From contig JACQRY010000222.1 of the NCBI GenBank assembly GCA_016206275.1, positions 1 to 5,816 on the forward strand: a stretch of DNA of 5,816 bases. The letters are read 5' to 3'. The notes below the pieces were generated by a model. That model did not search any database. It was not told where the DNA came from and saw only the letters and a list, made by a program, of their open reading frames with translations. Below, one piece after another: positions 1 through 5,796 of the stretch (the stretch's first letter is position 1; every line of letters starts with the position of its first letter). The stretch is from Nitrososphaerota archaeon. GTDB taxonomy: Archaea > Thermoproteota > Nitrososphaeria > Nitrososphaerales > JACQRY01. The translations under genes were made by a program, and so were the position numbers.

Positions 1-169
1 CGGTGAAGTCTTCGACCAGAGAGTCCATTAGACCAGTGTCCTTAACACTTGTAGTGGTTGCAAGAAGCAGCTTCTGTTGAGGAGGAGTAAGCAGATCCAT
101 ACCAATGGCGACTAGAGATATCACTGCCACAACAGCAATCAATGCGATGATTTGCCGCTCTGAGGGCAC
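1..169 (-). CDS. tupA: TupA-like tungstate-binding ABC transporter protein, N-terminal part (runs off left edge)
   Basis: Only the first 56 codons lie in the window; the gene continues beyond base 1. TupA/WtpA-type proteins capture tungstate (or molybdate) outside the membrane and deliver it to an ABC permease for tungstopterin enzymes. Seen: a short polar start (VPSERQ), a hydrophobic segment at residues 7-23 (IIALIAVVAVISLVAIG) acting as signal peptide or anchor, a short linker with TPPQQ, then LLLATTTSVKDTGLMDSL at 34-51. This closely matches the start of mature TupA proteins, where the LATTTS-x-x-D-(T/S)-G-L run forms part of the oxyanion pocket. There is no lipobox cysteine, so anchoring would be through the hydrophobic segment. 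The start is a GTG; the same frame has a TAG nine codons upstream, and GGAG (180-183) lies 10 nt before the GTG. It is divergent from corA. The family call is firm for so short a piece; tungstate versus molybdate specificity is inferred. Confidence 0.8.
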   Translation of the reverse strand, partial: MPSERQIIALIAVVAVISLVAIGMDLLTPPQQKLLLATTTSVKDTGLMDSLVEDFT

Positions 170-179
170 GTTGTGGCGG

Positions 180-183
180 CTCC
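180..183 (-). promoter_or_regulatory. Probable Shine-Dalgarno for tupA
   Basis: Read on the minus strand this is GGAG, 10 nt before the GTG start at 169. It supports the GTG choice, since no in-frame ATG precedes the hydrophobic segment. Confidence 0.45.
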
Positions 184-193
184 ATTCCTAACT

Positions 194-203
194 ATTTGTA
201 TAG
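194..203 (-). promoter_or_regulatory. Possible TATA box for tupA
   Basis: On the minus strand this reads CTATACAAAT, the most AT-rich TATA-like element upstream of tupA. Transcription starting about 25 nt downstream would give a leader of only a few bases and would leave out the GGAG motif, so one of the two signals may be spurious. Short leaders and leaderless mRNAs are common in archaea. Confidence 0.25.
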
Positions 204-205
204 AT

Positions 206-218
206 CGGTGTAAGACCG
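206..218. promoter_or_regulatory. Near-perfect 13-bp palindrome in the divergent spacer, possible operator
   Basis: CGGTGTAAGACCG is a palindrome around its central A with one mismatched pair (CGGTGT against AGACCG). It sits directly upstream of the tupA TATA-like element, where a DNA-binding regulator could act. It does not match the bacterial ModE site I know. Short palindromes also occur by chance. Confidence 0.25.
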
Positions 219-259
219 CTCCAATCTGATTGTCTCAACAGACTTTTCAGCACATTACG

Positions 260-282
260 ATACGCATGACCATTAGGCGTAT
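260..282. promoter_or_regulatory. Inverted repeat ATACGC-N11-GCGTAT, possible corA operator
   Basis: Two perfect 6-bp half sites (260-265 and 277-282) are separated by 11 bp, about 17 bp centre to centre, and the right half overlaps the TATA-like element of corA. A repressor bound here would block TBP. In a spacer of this size about one such 6-bp pair is expected by chance, so the position is the main argument. Confidence 0.25.
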
Positions 283-285
283 AAG
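279..285 (+). promoter_or_regulatory. Possible TATA box for corA
   Basis: GTATAAG lies 39 bp before the corA ATG. An archaeal start site about 25 nt downstream would fall near 305-310, giving a leader of 15-20 nt that still contains the strong ribosome binding site at 312-317. Confidence 0.35.
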
Positions 286-295
286 AGAGGTAAAT

Positions 296-322
296 CCGAG
301 CTTTAGAGAACGGGAGGCTCGG
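296..322 (+). promoter_or_regulatory. Hairpin covering the corA ribosome binding site
   Basis: CCGAGC (296-301) is the exact reverse complement of GCTCGG (317-322). The stem extends inward by U302-G316, U303-A315 and U304-G314, leaving a 9-nt loop (305-313). The right arm includes most of the Shine-Dalgarno GGGAGG (312-317), so the fold could hide it from the ribosome. This needs a transcript that starts before 296; a start set by the TATA-like element at 279-285 would omit the left arm. Confidence 0.3.
312..317 (+). promoter_or_regulatory. Strong Shine-Dalgarno for corA
   Basis: GGGAGG lies 7 nt before the ATG at 325 and fixes that codon as the start. Confidence 0.75.
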
Positions 323-324
323 CT

Positions 325-1185
325 ATGCAAGCGACAAGTCTGAGGCCAGGAATACAGTTGTTCGACAACATCAACGCCTTCTCCAAGGCTATCGAGAACG
401 AAGGCTTCAGCTTCGACTTCCCCTCCATCACAGAGCTTAACACAAATTTCCTCCAATCAGCAGAGAAATACCTGATAGTTAACATCAAGGACTATGATAA
501 CGATGACCCCAACAACCTGCTCTTCATGAACGGGGAAAAGGCGTTTCTCTACTCTAAAAGCCCTCCTCGACCCGAAACCTTCCATCCATTCGAAAACGTG
601 TGCAACAAGCCGCGCGGGAGAAGCACAGTACTCACTTTTCTGATCCTCAACAAAGCTGCCATCAGCTACAAGAAGCGATTGGAAACATTGATCGCCGGAA
701 TAAAAGAGCTTGAACAGCACTACGACGCCACCAAATATCGCGAACTGGTCTTGGATTTCAACCGACTCTACGACAGATTGGAAGACTTCGACGACATAGT
801 ATTGAGGCTTGAGGAAAGTCCCATAAAAGAAGTGGAGACAAGATACCTCTCTTTTGATTACAGCGTATTAATTGCTGAGAGCCACGGTCTTCTAGACCGG
901 TGTAGAAATAGGCTCAACATGCTCAAAGACCTATCTCGTGACCACGAGATCATGGTTACAACCGAGCTTAACAGAAGAATTGAGAGGCTAAACGAAGTTG
1001 TGAAGAAGCTGACTGCGCTTACTGTTGTGTTGATGATTCCAAATCTGATAGCAAGCCATTTTGGCATGAACTTTGGGTTTATGCCGGAGCTGGGGATACC
1101 TGAAGCGTATCCGACGGTAATCGTCAGTCAAATCATTATTAGTCTTCTGGCGCTCTTGATGTTTAGGAAAATAAAGTGGCTTTAA
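325..1185 (+). CDS. corA: CorA-family magnesium/divalent metal ion transporter
   Basis: Membrane channel, pentameric in known CorA proteins, that admits Mg2+ and sometimes Co2+ or Ni2+. Seen in the 286 aa: an alpha/beta cytoplasmic domain at about 1-110; a long charged helical region at about 112-228 matching the CorA stalk helices; TM1 at about 229-246; the selectivity motif GMN at 247-249, in the context HFGMNFGFMPEL with the MPEL loop; TM2 at about 262-280; and a basic end (RKIKWL) that typifies CorA. The protein is about 30 residues shorter than the roughly 316-aa E. coli CorA, the shortfall being in the N-terminal domain; the ribosome binding site argues against an undetected upstream start. 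It is divergent from tupA, hinting at a shared metal or oxyanion uptake context, and lies 113 bp before nurA on the same strand. The substrate cannot be read from sequence, and Co2+ or Zn2+ transport by a CorA relative remains possible. Confidence 0.9.
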   Translation: MQATSLRPGIQLFDNINAFSKAIENEGFSFDFPSITELNTNFLQSAEKYLIVNIKDYDNDDPNNLLFMNGEKAFLYSKSPPRPETFHPFENVCNKPRGRSTVLTFLILNKAAISYKKRLETLIAGIKELEQHYDATKYRELVLDFNRLYDRLEDFDDIVLRLEESPIKEVETRYLSFDYSVLIAESHGLLDRCRNRLNMLKDLSRDHEIMVTTELNRRIERLNEVVKKLTALTVVLMIPNLIASHFGMNFGFMPELGIPEAYPTVIVSQIIISLLALLMFRKIKWL

Positions 1186-1227
1186 CCCGGAGCATCTTTG
1201 CCACGAACTTATGCTGATCAGTATTGG

Positions 1228-1235
1228 AAATATTC
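1228..1235 (+). promoter_or_regulatory. Weak TATA-like element before nurA
   Basis: AAATATTC is preceded by a purine-rich GG and lies about 64 bp before the nurA start. It is the best AT-rich candidate in the 113-bp gap after corA, but a poor match to TTTATATA. No clear hairpin or T-run terminator was found in this gap, so read-through from corA is also possible. Confidence 0.18.
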
Positions 1236-1287
1236 TTCAATAGGGTTATCTACTGTTAAGAAGCCCTTTGACGCATTCCATATGCTT

Positions 1288-1292
1288 GGTGA
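1288..1292 (+). promoter_or_regulatory. Shine-Dalgarno that sets the TTG start of nurA
   Basis: GGTGA, complementary to the archaeal 16S rRNA tail, lies 6 nt before the TTG at 1299. It supports this unusual start over any later codon; the next in-frame ATG would remove the catalytic IDGS motif. Confidence 0.65.
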
Positions 1293-1298
1293 AGTTGA

Positions 1299-3107
1299 TT
1301 GTCAAGTGATATTGCCAAGAGACTAAGCTATCAAACATCGTCACTCGTCCAGCGATTTACCCGCAGAGTTTCAGACCTGAGGGATCACCCAGAGCTCTCC
1401 ACCGTGGTGAAGGAGCTAAACGCACAGGGCGCCATTCAAGAAGGACTCCGCCTCTTCGGCGAAGGACAGCACCAAGCCACGGGGATTGACGGCTCCATGG
1501 ATTATGATGAGAGGCTCGAAATGCTTCTCTTCTATGTGTGTGCAACGGCCTTTAGATGTCCTCTTCAGGTAAACGAAGGCAAGATAAACCTAAGGCTGAG
1601 GCAGGCCGAGCGCGACTCGAGGCTCTCGGCTTCAGCTGCAGTGCCACTGTGGCTTGAGGACCTCTCAGAGATTTCCAGAACTCAGCGGGGTGCTGAAACC
1701 GAATTCGACTTCGAGAGGAGTCTAGAGCGAATACCCTATGCCCTGATGACACTAGCTGAACTCTCCATAGCCGTAGATTCCATTCAGAGTAGAAACGCCA
1801 GAATCGTCTTCCTTGATAGACCGCTCTATGCAACATTTGGGCCCGCATCCAGAGATCTCAGGTTAATGCTTTCCATCGGGGAGACTTCACTCACAAGCCT
1901 TCCTACACCCAAGGAACATCCATCCATGCTGGATCTCGGCTTAGCTTCCGTCCTCGGCCCCGGCGACCTCTATGTCCCTAGAAGGCAGCCATACTTGACG
2001 TACGCAGCCATTCAAAGAATATTGAGCCATGATGGCGAAGCAAGAAAAACACAGCTTGCAAATGATCTGGGACTTGACGATAAGGGTATTGACAAAATTG
2101 TCTCCCGACTGGTAGCGTTAGATAACAAACACAATGGTGAGCTGATCGAAAAGATTGATACTAGTTCCATCGTGTTTAAAGATGACGTAAAAGGCTATTG
2201 GGAAAGAGTCTCCGCAATAGCAAGGGAAGTCTCCAAGAGGATATTCCAAGGCGAAGAGCATCCTCTACAACTCAGTAATGATAAGTGGCTCACTGTCTTG
2301 GATCTTGGTGCTGTTAACGCCTTCCTGATCTATGAGTTGGTGCATCAATCCCAGCTCAAGAATGCACTCGTCGTAGGGATAACTAAGGACACTGGCGCAT
2401 CAGAGTTCACAAGGTCCGTCCTCCCCTACTCCATAAGCAAAGGTCTCCTCAAGCCCAGCAAACCTCTTCCCGGTCTGAAGAATGATCGAGCGTTCCTCAC
2501 AATGACTGCGTCGACCAACAGTAGTAGCATTAAGACGCCATGGCGCACCGTAGCGTATGACACTTGCTTTACAACCATGGTTGAAAGCGGTGAGCCTTAC
2601 GCGGTGTTGAAGGCTGCTAGAAAACTTGTTTCAAGGGAAAGAATGTTCGTTAAGACCTACTTCCAGCTCCGAACCTTCACCACCGATTCAGCAACCCGTT
2701 CGCCGGTCTTCGTCTACGACCGTTTCTTTAATCATACGGTAGACGAATCCTATTCGGAGAAAATGGACGTCTTACAGCTGGGGGCTAAGACCAAAATAGA
2801 GCCTTGCTTTGAAGGAGCATCAACAAATCCCTTCGACAACCTAGTCCTCCACATACTCGACCAGGGAGATAACCCCGAAGTATTAGAAGCTCTTGGACAT
2901 AACCAACTGCTTTATCTTGCAGACAAAGCTGTGAAAGCCGAGGTTAAGGCTATGAGAGCTATGCTTCGAGGAGTAGCTGACCTCGAGTTAGGCACTTTGA
3001 CTAGGAAGGAGCGGATCTTTTCTTTATCTCGCCGCTACAGAGACTTCAGAGCTGAAAGCGAAGCTGCGAGAAGCAGAGCGGCGCGTAGAGAGGTCTTCCA
3101 ATCTTGA
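1299..3107 (+). CDS. nurA: NurA-family nuclease, long form with internal winged-helix-like domain
   Basis: NurA is a metal-dependent 5'-3' nuclease that works with the HerA translocase to resect DNA ends for recombination. Seen in the 602 aa: the first NurA motif at 62-66 (GIDGS, D64); a helix carrying E154 (TLAELSIAVDS); the second motif FLDRPLY with D173; GITKDT with K363 at 360-365; VYDRFF at 472-477; and a C-terminal conserved-like block at 530-550. D64, E154 and D173 have the spacing expected of the metal-binding acidic triad. At the last motif, where NurA proteins usually have a conserved His, the nearest residues are H534 and D542, so that match is unclear. Residues about 232-300 look like a winged helix inserted between motifs two and three. 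The tail (565-600) is rich in Arg and Glu. Family members are commonly 300-450 aa. The gene overlaps herA by 4 nt, which implies coupled translation and a physical complex. The family call rests on motifs plus the HerA neighbour. Confidence 0.83.
   Translation: MSSDIAKRLSYQTSSLVQRFTRRVSDLRDHPELSTVVKELNAQGAIQEGLRLFGEGQHQATGIDGSMDYDERLEMLLFYVCATAFRCPLQVNEGKINLRLRQAERDSRLSASAAVPLWLEDLSEISRTQRGAETEFDFERSLERIPYALMTLAELSIAVDSIQSRNARIVFLDRPLYATFGPASRDLRLMLSIGETSLTSLPTPKEHPSMLDLGLASVLGPGDLYVPRRQPYLTYAAIQRILSHDGEARKTQLANDLGLDDKGIDKIVSRLVALDNKHNGELIEKIDTSSIVFKDDVKGYWERVSAIAREVSKRIFQGEEHPLQLSNDKWLTVLDLGAVNAFLIYELVHQSQLKNALVVGITKDTGASEFTRSVLPYSISKGLLKPSKPLPGLKNDRAFLTMTASTNSSSIKTPWRTVAYDTCFTTMVESGEPYAVLKAARKLVSRERMFVKTYFQLRTFTTDSATRSPVFVYDRFFNHTVDESYSEKMDVLQLGAKTKIEPCFEGASTNPFDNLVLHILDQGDNPEVLEALGHNQLLYLADKAVKAEVKAMRAMLRGVADLELGTLTRKERIFSLSRRYRDFRAESEAARSRAARREVFQS
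1992..2198 (+). other. Winged-helix-like insertion within NurA (residues about 232-300)
   Basis: The pattern is helix YAAIQRILSH (235-244), helix ARKTQLANDLGL (248-259), a turn, a recognition-like helix DKGIDKIVSRLVAL (261-274), then a beta-hairpin-like wing ELIEKIDTSSIVF (281-293). The spacing of L253, A254, L257, L259, I264, I267, L271 is that of a typical helix-turn-helix core. The domain would sit in the NurA chain between D173 and K363, a link that is much shorter in ordinary NurA proteins. DNA contact or regulation of HerA loading is an inference. Confidence 0.55.
3089..3094 (+). promoter_or_regulatory. Shine-Dalgarno for the TTG start of herA
   Basis: AGAGGT inside the end of nurA lies 9 nt before the TTG at 3104. 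The overlap with the nurA stop (TTGA) is typical of translational coupling. An in-frame ATG at 3137 is the main alternative start but has no comparable motif before it. Confidence 0.5.
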
Positions 3108-4882
3108 CCAAGAACTCTAACAATGTTTTCGACGATATGAACGGAAGGTTTGAAGCAAGGCTCAGAGACCACAAAGTAGTAACAAGGACTACTCGGATGA
3201 GTGAAGGCGACGTTACACTGTCAAGCTCTGTGGCTATACTTGAAGTCAAATTTGATTTCGAGGTGTTGGACAGGTTGCACGATCCCTCTTTCGTGGCGAT
3301 AGAGAGAACCACTCCCAATGGAACCACATACCTGATCTATGAGGTCTCCGCCCTTAGGCCGACCCACTTCCAGATGCTCGGCATGGATGTGGCCCTGCCC
3401 ACGGTGATACGTAAGGAGTATCTGAACACGATAGATGGCAGCTGGGGGCAAAGCGATGAGACATGGATAGATGTTGCAGCGGTGCCTACTTTCCACCGCA
3501 TGGAGATAGACGACTCTGAACCCAGGTTCGCTAGAGTAAGATTTGTTCCCTTAACCGGCTCCAAGGCTTATCTCTTATCAAAGGAGACTGTAAGGAAGTT
3601 TCTCTGCGTGGAAAAAGGAAGCGAGATCGGCTCTATGCTGGGCTTCAATATTCCGCTCACAGTAGACATTGAAAGCTTGGTTAGATACCATACAGGGGTA
3701 TTCGGCTTCACAGGCGCAGGCAAGTCGAACCTAACTTCTTTCCTGATACGACAAGCCATGCAAAAAATTCCAGACCTGAAGATAATCATCTTCGATGTGG
3801 CAGGAGAATACGCAGTGCATCTGCTCGACGTGCTTGCATCGGAAAACAGATTCTTCTCCACCGAGGATTTCCGCGGAGACCCTGCGAACTTTCTTAACTC
3901 GCAGACTATGCCCGAAACCTTGGAAACGTCTCTAACAGAAAAGAAACTGTTAGAGCAGGTCAAAAGACTTTTCGATGAAAACAGGATCGAGAAACTATCA
4001 ACCATAGTTAGTGATACCCCGAAGATCACGCTGGGATACTTGATAGAACTACTTGGTAATGCTTCAGAAGCTACGGAGAGAGGCAGCCCGCAGGCCACCA
4101 TTGCCTTACAACGTTTGACGCAACATCTCCTAAGTAGGAAGGAACTTGATTCTGAAACTGATGTCAGAAGATTGAACATGGAAGATAGGGAACATTTGAT
4201 TGGAATTCTTGACGGTTTGACCCAGTCTGTACACGGAATGTCCGGTCTCAAAAACGACGTCACAGCGATTGTCAACTACATTACATCGGCTGGTGGTGCA
4301 GAGCAGGAAACGGAAGAAGCGTCCCAAATGACGCCTGAGAGACTAGCCTCCTTCCTCCTAAGCCCCAAGGCTCCTCAACTCAACATAGTCTACACCCCTG
4401 ACCCTGACACAGCTAGACAAACAGCGTCAAGGTTCATCGACAGACTCCTGTTCCTCAAGAAAACATCAGGAGCCAGAAGAAAAGTGCTCATCGTCCTAGA
4501 CGAGGCTCAAGAATTCATACCTGACAGAACCACCAGATCCGACTACTCGGATGCGTCGAATAAGATGGTTGAAGCACTGCTCAGACAGGGAAGAAAGTAT
4601 CGGGCGCACTGCTGGCTCAGCAGCCAGAGACTCGCCCACCTAAACGTAAACGCATTGCAGCAGCTGCACAGCTACTTTGTCAGCACCCTACCGCGCTTCT
4701 ACGACCGCATGGTGATAGCTGACTCTTTTTCGTTGAGCTATGACATGTTAGAGAAGACTAATGATCTTGAAACAGGGCAGTGGCTCTTCGTATCCTACAG
4801 AGCTACAAGGCAGAAGAATGTGCCAGCCTTCATTCAGACACCGAACAACGAGGACATCATACTCAGCAACATTAAATCGTAA
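3104..4882 (+). CDS. herA: HerA-family hexameric DNA translocase/helicase ATPase
   Basis: HerA is a ring-shaped FtsK-like ATPase that drives DNA through the complex while bound NurA cuts it. Seen in the 592 aa: an N-terminal beta-rich region (about 40-170) consistent with the HAS barrel; Walker A GFTGAGKS at 201-208; FDVAGEY at 230-236; a helical stretch of about 200 residues; Walker B VLIVLDEAQEF at 461-471 with D466 and E467; then LLRQGRKYRAHCWLSSQRL at 492-510, which holds the arginine-finger candidates (R494, R497) and the sensor glutamine Q508; and a C-terminal TGQWLFVSY strand (557-565) with a PAFIQT ending. It is longer than the roughly 500-aa Sulfolobus HerA, mainly in the N-terminus and between the Walker motifs (about 250 residues). 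Translation is coupled to nurA through the TTGA overlap. HerA-like ATPases also occur in bacterial phage-defence pairs, but the NurA partner points to the archaeal resection role. Confidence 0.92.
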   Translation: MTKNSNNVFDDMNGRFEARLRDHKVVTRTTRMSEGDVTLSSSVAILEVKFDFEVLDRLHDPSFVAIERTTPNGTTYLIYEVSALRPTHFQMLGMDVALPTVIRKEYLNTIDGSWGQSDETWIDVAAVPTFHRMEIDDSEPRFARVRFVPLTGSKAYLLSKETVRKFLCVEKGSEIGSMLGFNIPLTVDIESLVRYHTGVFGFTGAGKSNLTSFLIRQAMQKIPDLKIIIFDVAGEYAVHLLDVLASENRFFSTEDFRGDPANFLNSQTMPETLETSLTEKKLLEQVKRLFDENRIEKLSTIVSDTPKITLGYLIELLGNASEATERGSPQATIALQRLTQHLLSRKELDSETDVRRLNMEDREHLIGILDGLTQSVHGMSGLKNDVTAIVNYITSAGGAEQETEEASQMTPERLASFLLSPKAPQLNIVYTPDPDTARQTASRFIDRLLFLKKTSGARRKVLIVLDEAQEFIPDRTTRSDYSDASNKMVEALLRQGRKYRAHCWLSSQRLAHLNVNALQQLHSYFVSTLPRFYDRMVIADSFSLSYDMLEKTNDLETGQWLFVSYRATRQKNVPAFIQTPNNEDIILSNIKS

Positions 4883-4902
4883 CTTAAAGAGAAAGTTGAA
4901 CT

Positions 4903-5334
4903 ATGGTCGAATCCTGCATCTTCTGTAGAATAGCTCAAGACAACCTACCATCCCACAAGGTGTATGAAGATGATAAAATCCTAGCATTCCTAGACAAATA
5001 TCCCTTAGCTAGGGGCCATGTTCTAATCATCCCTAAGGCCCATGTATCCAACATCGACGAACTCAGCGGAGAAGACGCTCAAGCACTTTTCCATACCCTC
5101 TTCAAGCTTACCAAGGCTGTTCAAAGAGGATTAAAGACCGGCTCAACGACAATAGGGATCAACAACGGCCCCGACAGCGGCCAAGAAGTCCCCCACTTAC
5201 ATCTGCACATCATACCTAGATTTCCGGGTGACGGTGGAGGACCTGTTCACGCGGTGATGCGTCAAAGACCTAGTGTTAATGATGAAGAAATGCTGCAGAT
5301 TACAAAAGCAGTCAAGGAGAATATTTCAGCCTAG
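4903..5334 (+). CDS. HIT-family (Hint-type) nucleotide phosphoramidase/hydrolase
   Basis: Cytosolic histidine-triad enzyme acting on AMP-linked substrates such as adenosine phosphoramidates, adenylylated amino acids or dinucleoside polyphosphates. Seen in the 143 aa: CIFC at 5-8 with H47 (PKAHV) and H98, the four zinc ligands of the zinc-containing HIT branch; IFCRI and EDDKILAFLDKYPLARGHVLIIPK at the usual places; GINNGPDSGQEVPHLHLHIIPR at 85-106 with the triad H98-x-H100-x-H102, H100 being the expected nucleophile. The length is standard for the branch. The ATG is the only sensible start because the Cys pair begins four residues later; the purine-rich AAAGAGAAAG upstream is a weak ribosome binding site. 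It lies 20 bp after herA and is probably in the same mRNA. The exact substrate is unknown. A role in clearing AMP-DNA or other adenylylated repair intermediates is a guess from context. Confidence 0.95.
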   Translation: MVESCIFCRIAQDNLPSHKVYEDDKILAFLDKYPLARGHVLIIPKAHVSNIDELSGEDAQALFHTLFKLTKAVQRGLKTGSTTIGINNGPDSGQEVPHLHLHIIPRFPGDGGGPVHAVMRQRPSVNDEEMLQITKAVKENISA

Positions 5335-5796
5335 GTTGATGCCTTTTTGCCCCTGATATTTTCCGCTCCTCTCTGCATACGAGTTGGCAACGCGGCTCGA
5401 CAATTTTTGGAAAACCAGTTGGGCGAATCTTTCGCCTACACTGAGCTTAACTTGTTGCTGCGAAGCGTTGAAGGCGGGAAAAGTTAGAGACCCTTCAAAG
5501 CCCGCGTCAACCAGTCCGAAGGAAGCCATGAGGCCTTTCCTGATCCACGTGCTTCTCATCCAGAGCTGTCCGCACAAGTTTCTACTCATCTTCACTTTCT
5601 CTCTGGTGGCCATCGCGAACCACGTTTGCGATGCAATAGATAAAGTGCCCTTCGTGTATGTCATTCCCGACAAATACAGTTCCCCAATAGACAAATCGTA
5701 ACCGTTGGGAGTCAGATTTTTCTCATTAAATGGCTCTATTGACAGTTCTCCTGAAGAAACCCTCTTCACTATGTCACGGTCAGAGAGAATAGACAT
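5326..5796 (-). CDS. dCTP deaminase/dUTPase-fold protein lacking the deaminase glutamate; probable dUTPase
   Basis: Members of this trimeric fold remove dUTP and/or deaminate dCTP to make dUMP for thymidylate synthesis. Seen in the 156 aa: MSILSDRDI at 1-9 and LTPNGYDLSIG at 28-38 as in Dcd proteins; MRSTWIRKG at 80-88 (S82 and R86 match E. coli Dcd S111 and R115); VDAGFEGSLTF at 96-106; VGERFAQLVF at 120-129; and the Dcd-type tail KYQGQKG at 146-152. The position equal to E. coli E138, the general base of deamination, is P107, while D97 is kept. This suggests dUTP hydrolysis without deamination. It is shorter than bacterial Dcd (about 190 aa), in line with compact archaeal forms. The ATG at 5796 starts exactly like known relatives, although the frame stays open to the window edge and no ribosome binding site is visible. 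It is convergent with the HIT gene and overlaps its end by 9 bp. Confidence 0.85.
   Translation of the reverse strand: MSILSDRDIVKRVSSGELSIEPFNEKNLTPNGYDLSIGELYLSGMTYTKGTLSIASQTWFAMATREKVKMSRNLCGQLWMRSTWIRKGLMASFGLVDAGFEGSLTFPAFNASQQQVKLSVGERFAQLVFQKLSSRVANSYAERSGKYQGQKGINLG
5344..5348 (+). terminator. Possible T-tract terminator of the nurA-herA-HIT transcript
   Basis: TTTTT lies 10 nt after the HIT stop codon, within the 3' end of the opposing gene. Archaeal transcription often ends at such short T runs without a hairpin. The tract is only five bases, and no stem precedes it. Confidence 0.3.

Noticed and set aside
1..184. Minus-strand reading from the ATG at 184, in a different frame from tupA
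   Set aside because: It gives a Cys/Ser/His-rich sequence with no domain and meets a stop within the window, while the GTG frame gives a clear TupA N-terminus.
170..324. M-box or other known riboswitch before corA
   Set aside because: The spacer is too short and lacks the conserved multi-helix pattern. Only a single simple hairpin is seen.
457..720. Minus-strand open frames of 61-87 codons opposite corA
   Set aside because: They are shadows of corA with no ribosome binding site or recognisable motifs; CorA homology explains the region.
1282..1326. A 14-codon leader ORF starting at ATG 1282 and overlapping the nurA start
   Set aside because: It has no Shine-Dalgarno, its sequence (MLGEVDCQVILPRD) shows no attenuator-like features, and GGTGA is better placed for the TTG at 1299.
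3568..4275. A 235-codon open frame on the minus strand opposite herA
   Set aside because: It is the mirror of the HerA coding region, including the antisense of the Walker A segment (APVKPNTPV). It is rich in Ser and Cys, shows no recognisable domain, and lies wholly within a confident gene.
5384..5701. A 105-codon plus-strand open frame
   Set aside because: It lies entirely antisense to the dUTPase-fold gene, whose motifs are clear. Its own translation shows no family features and no ribosome binding site.
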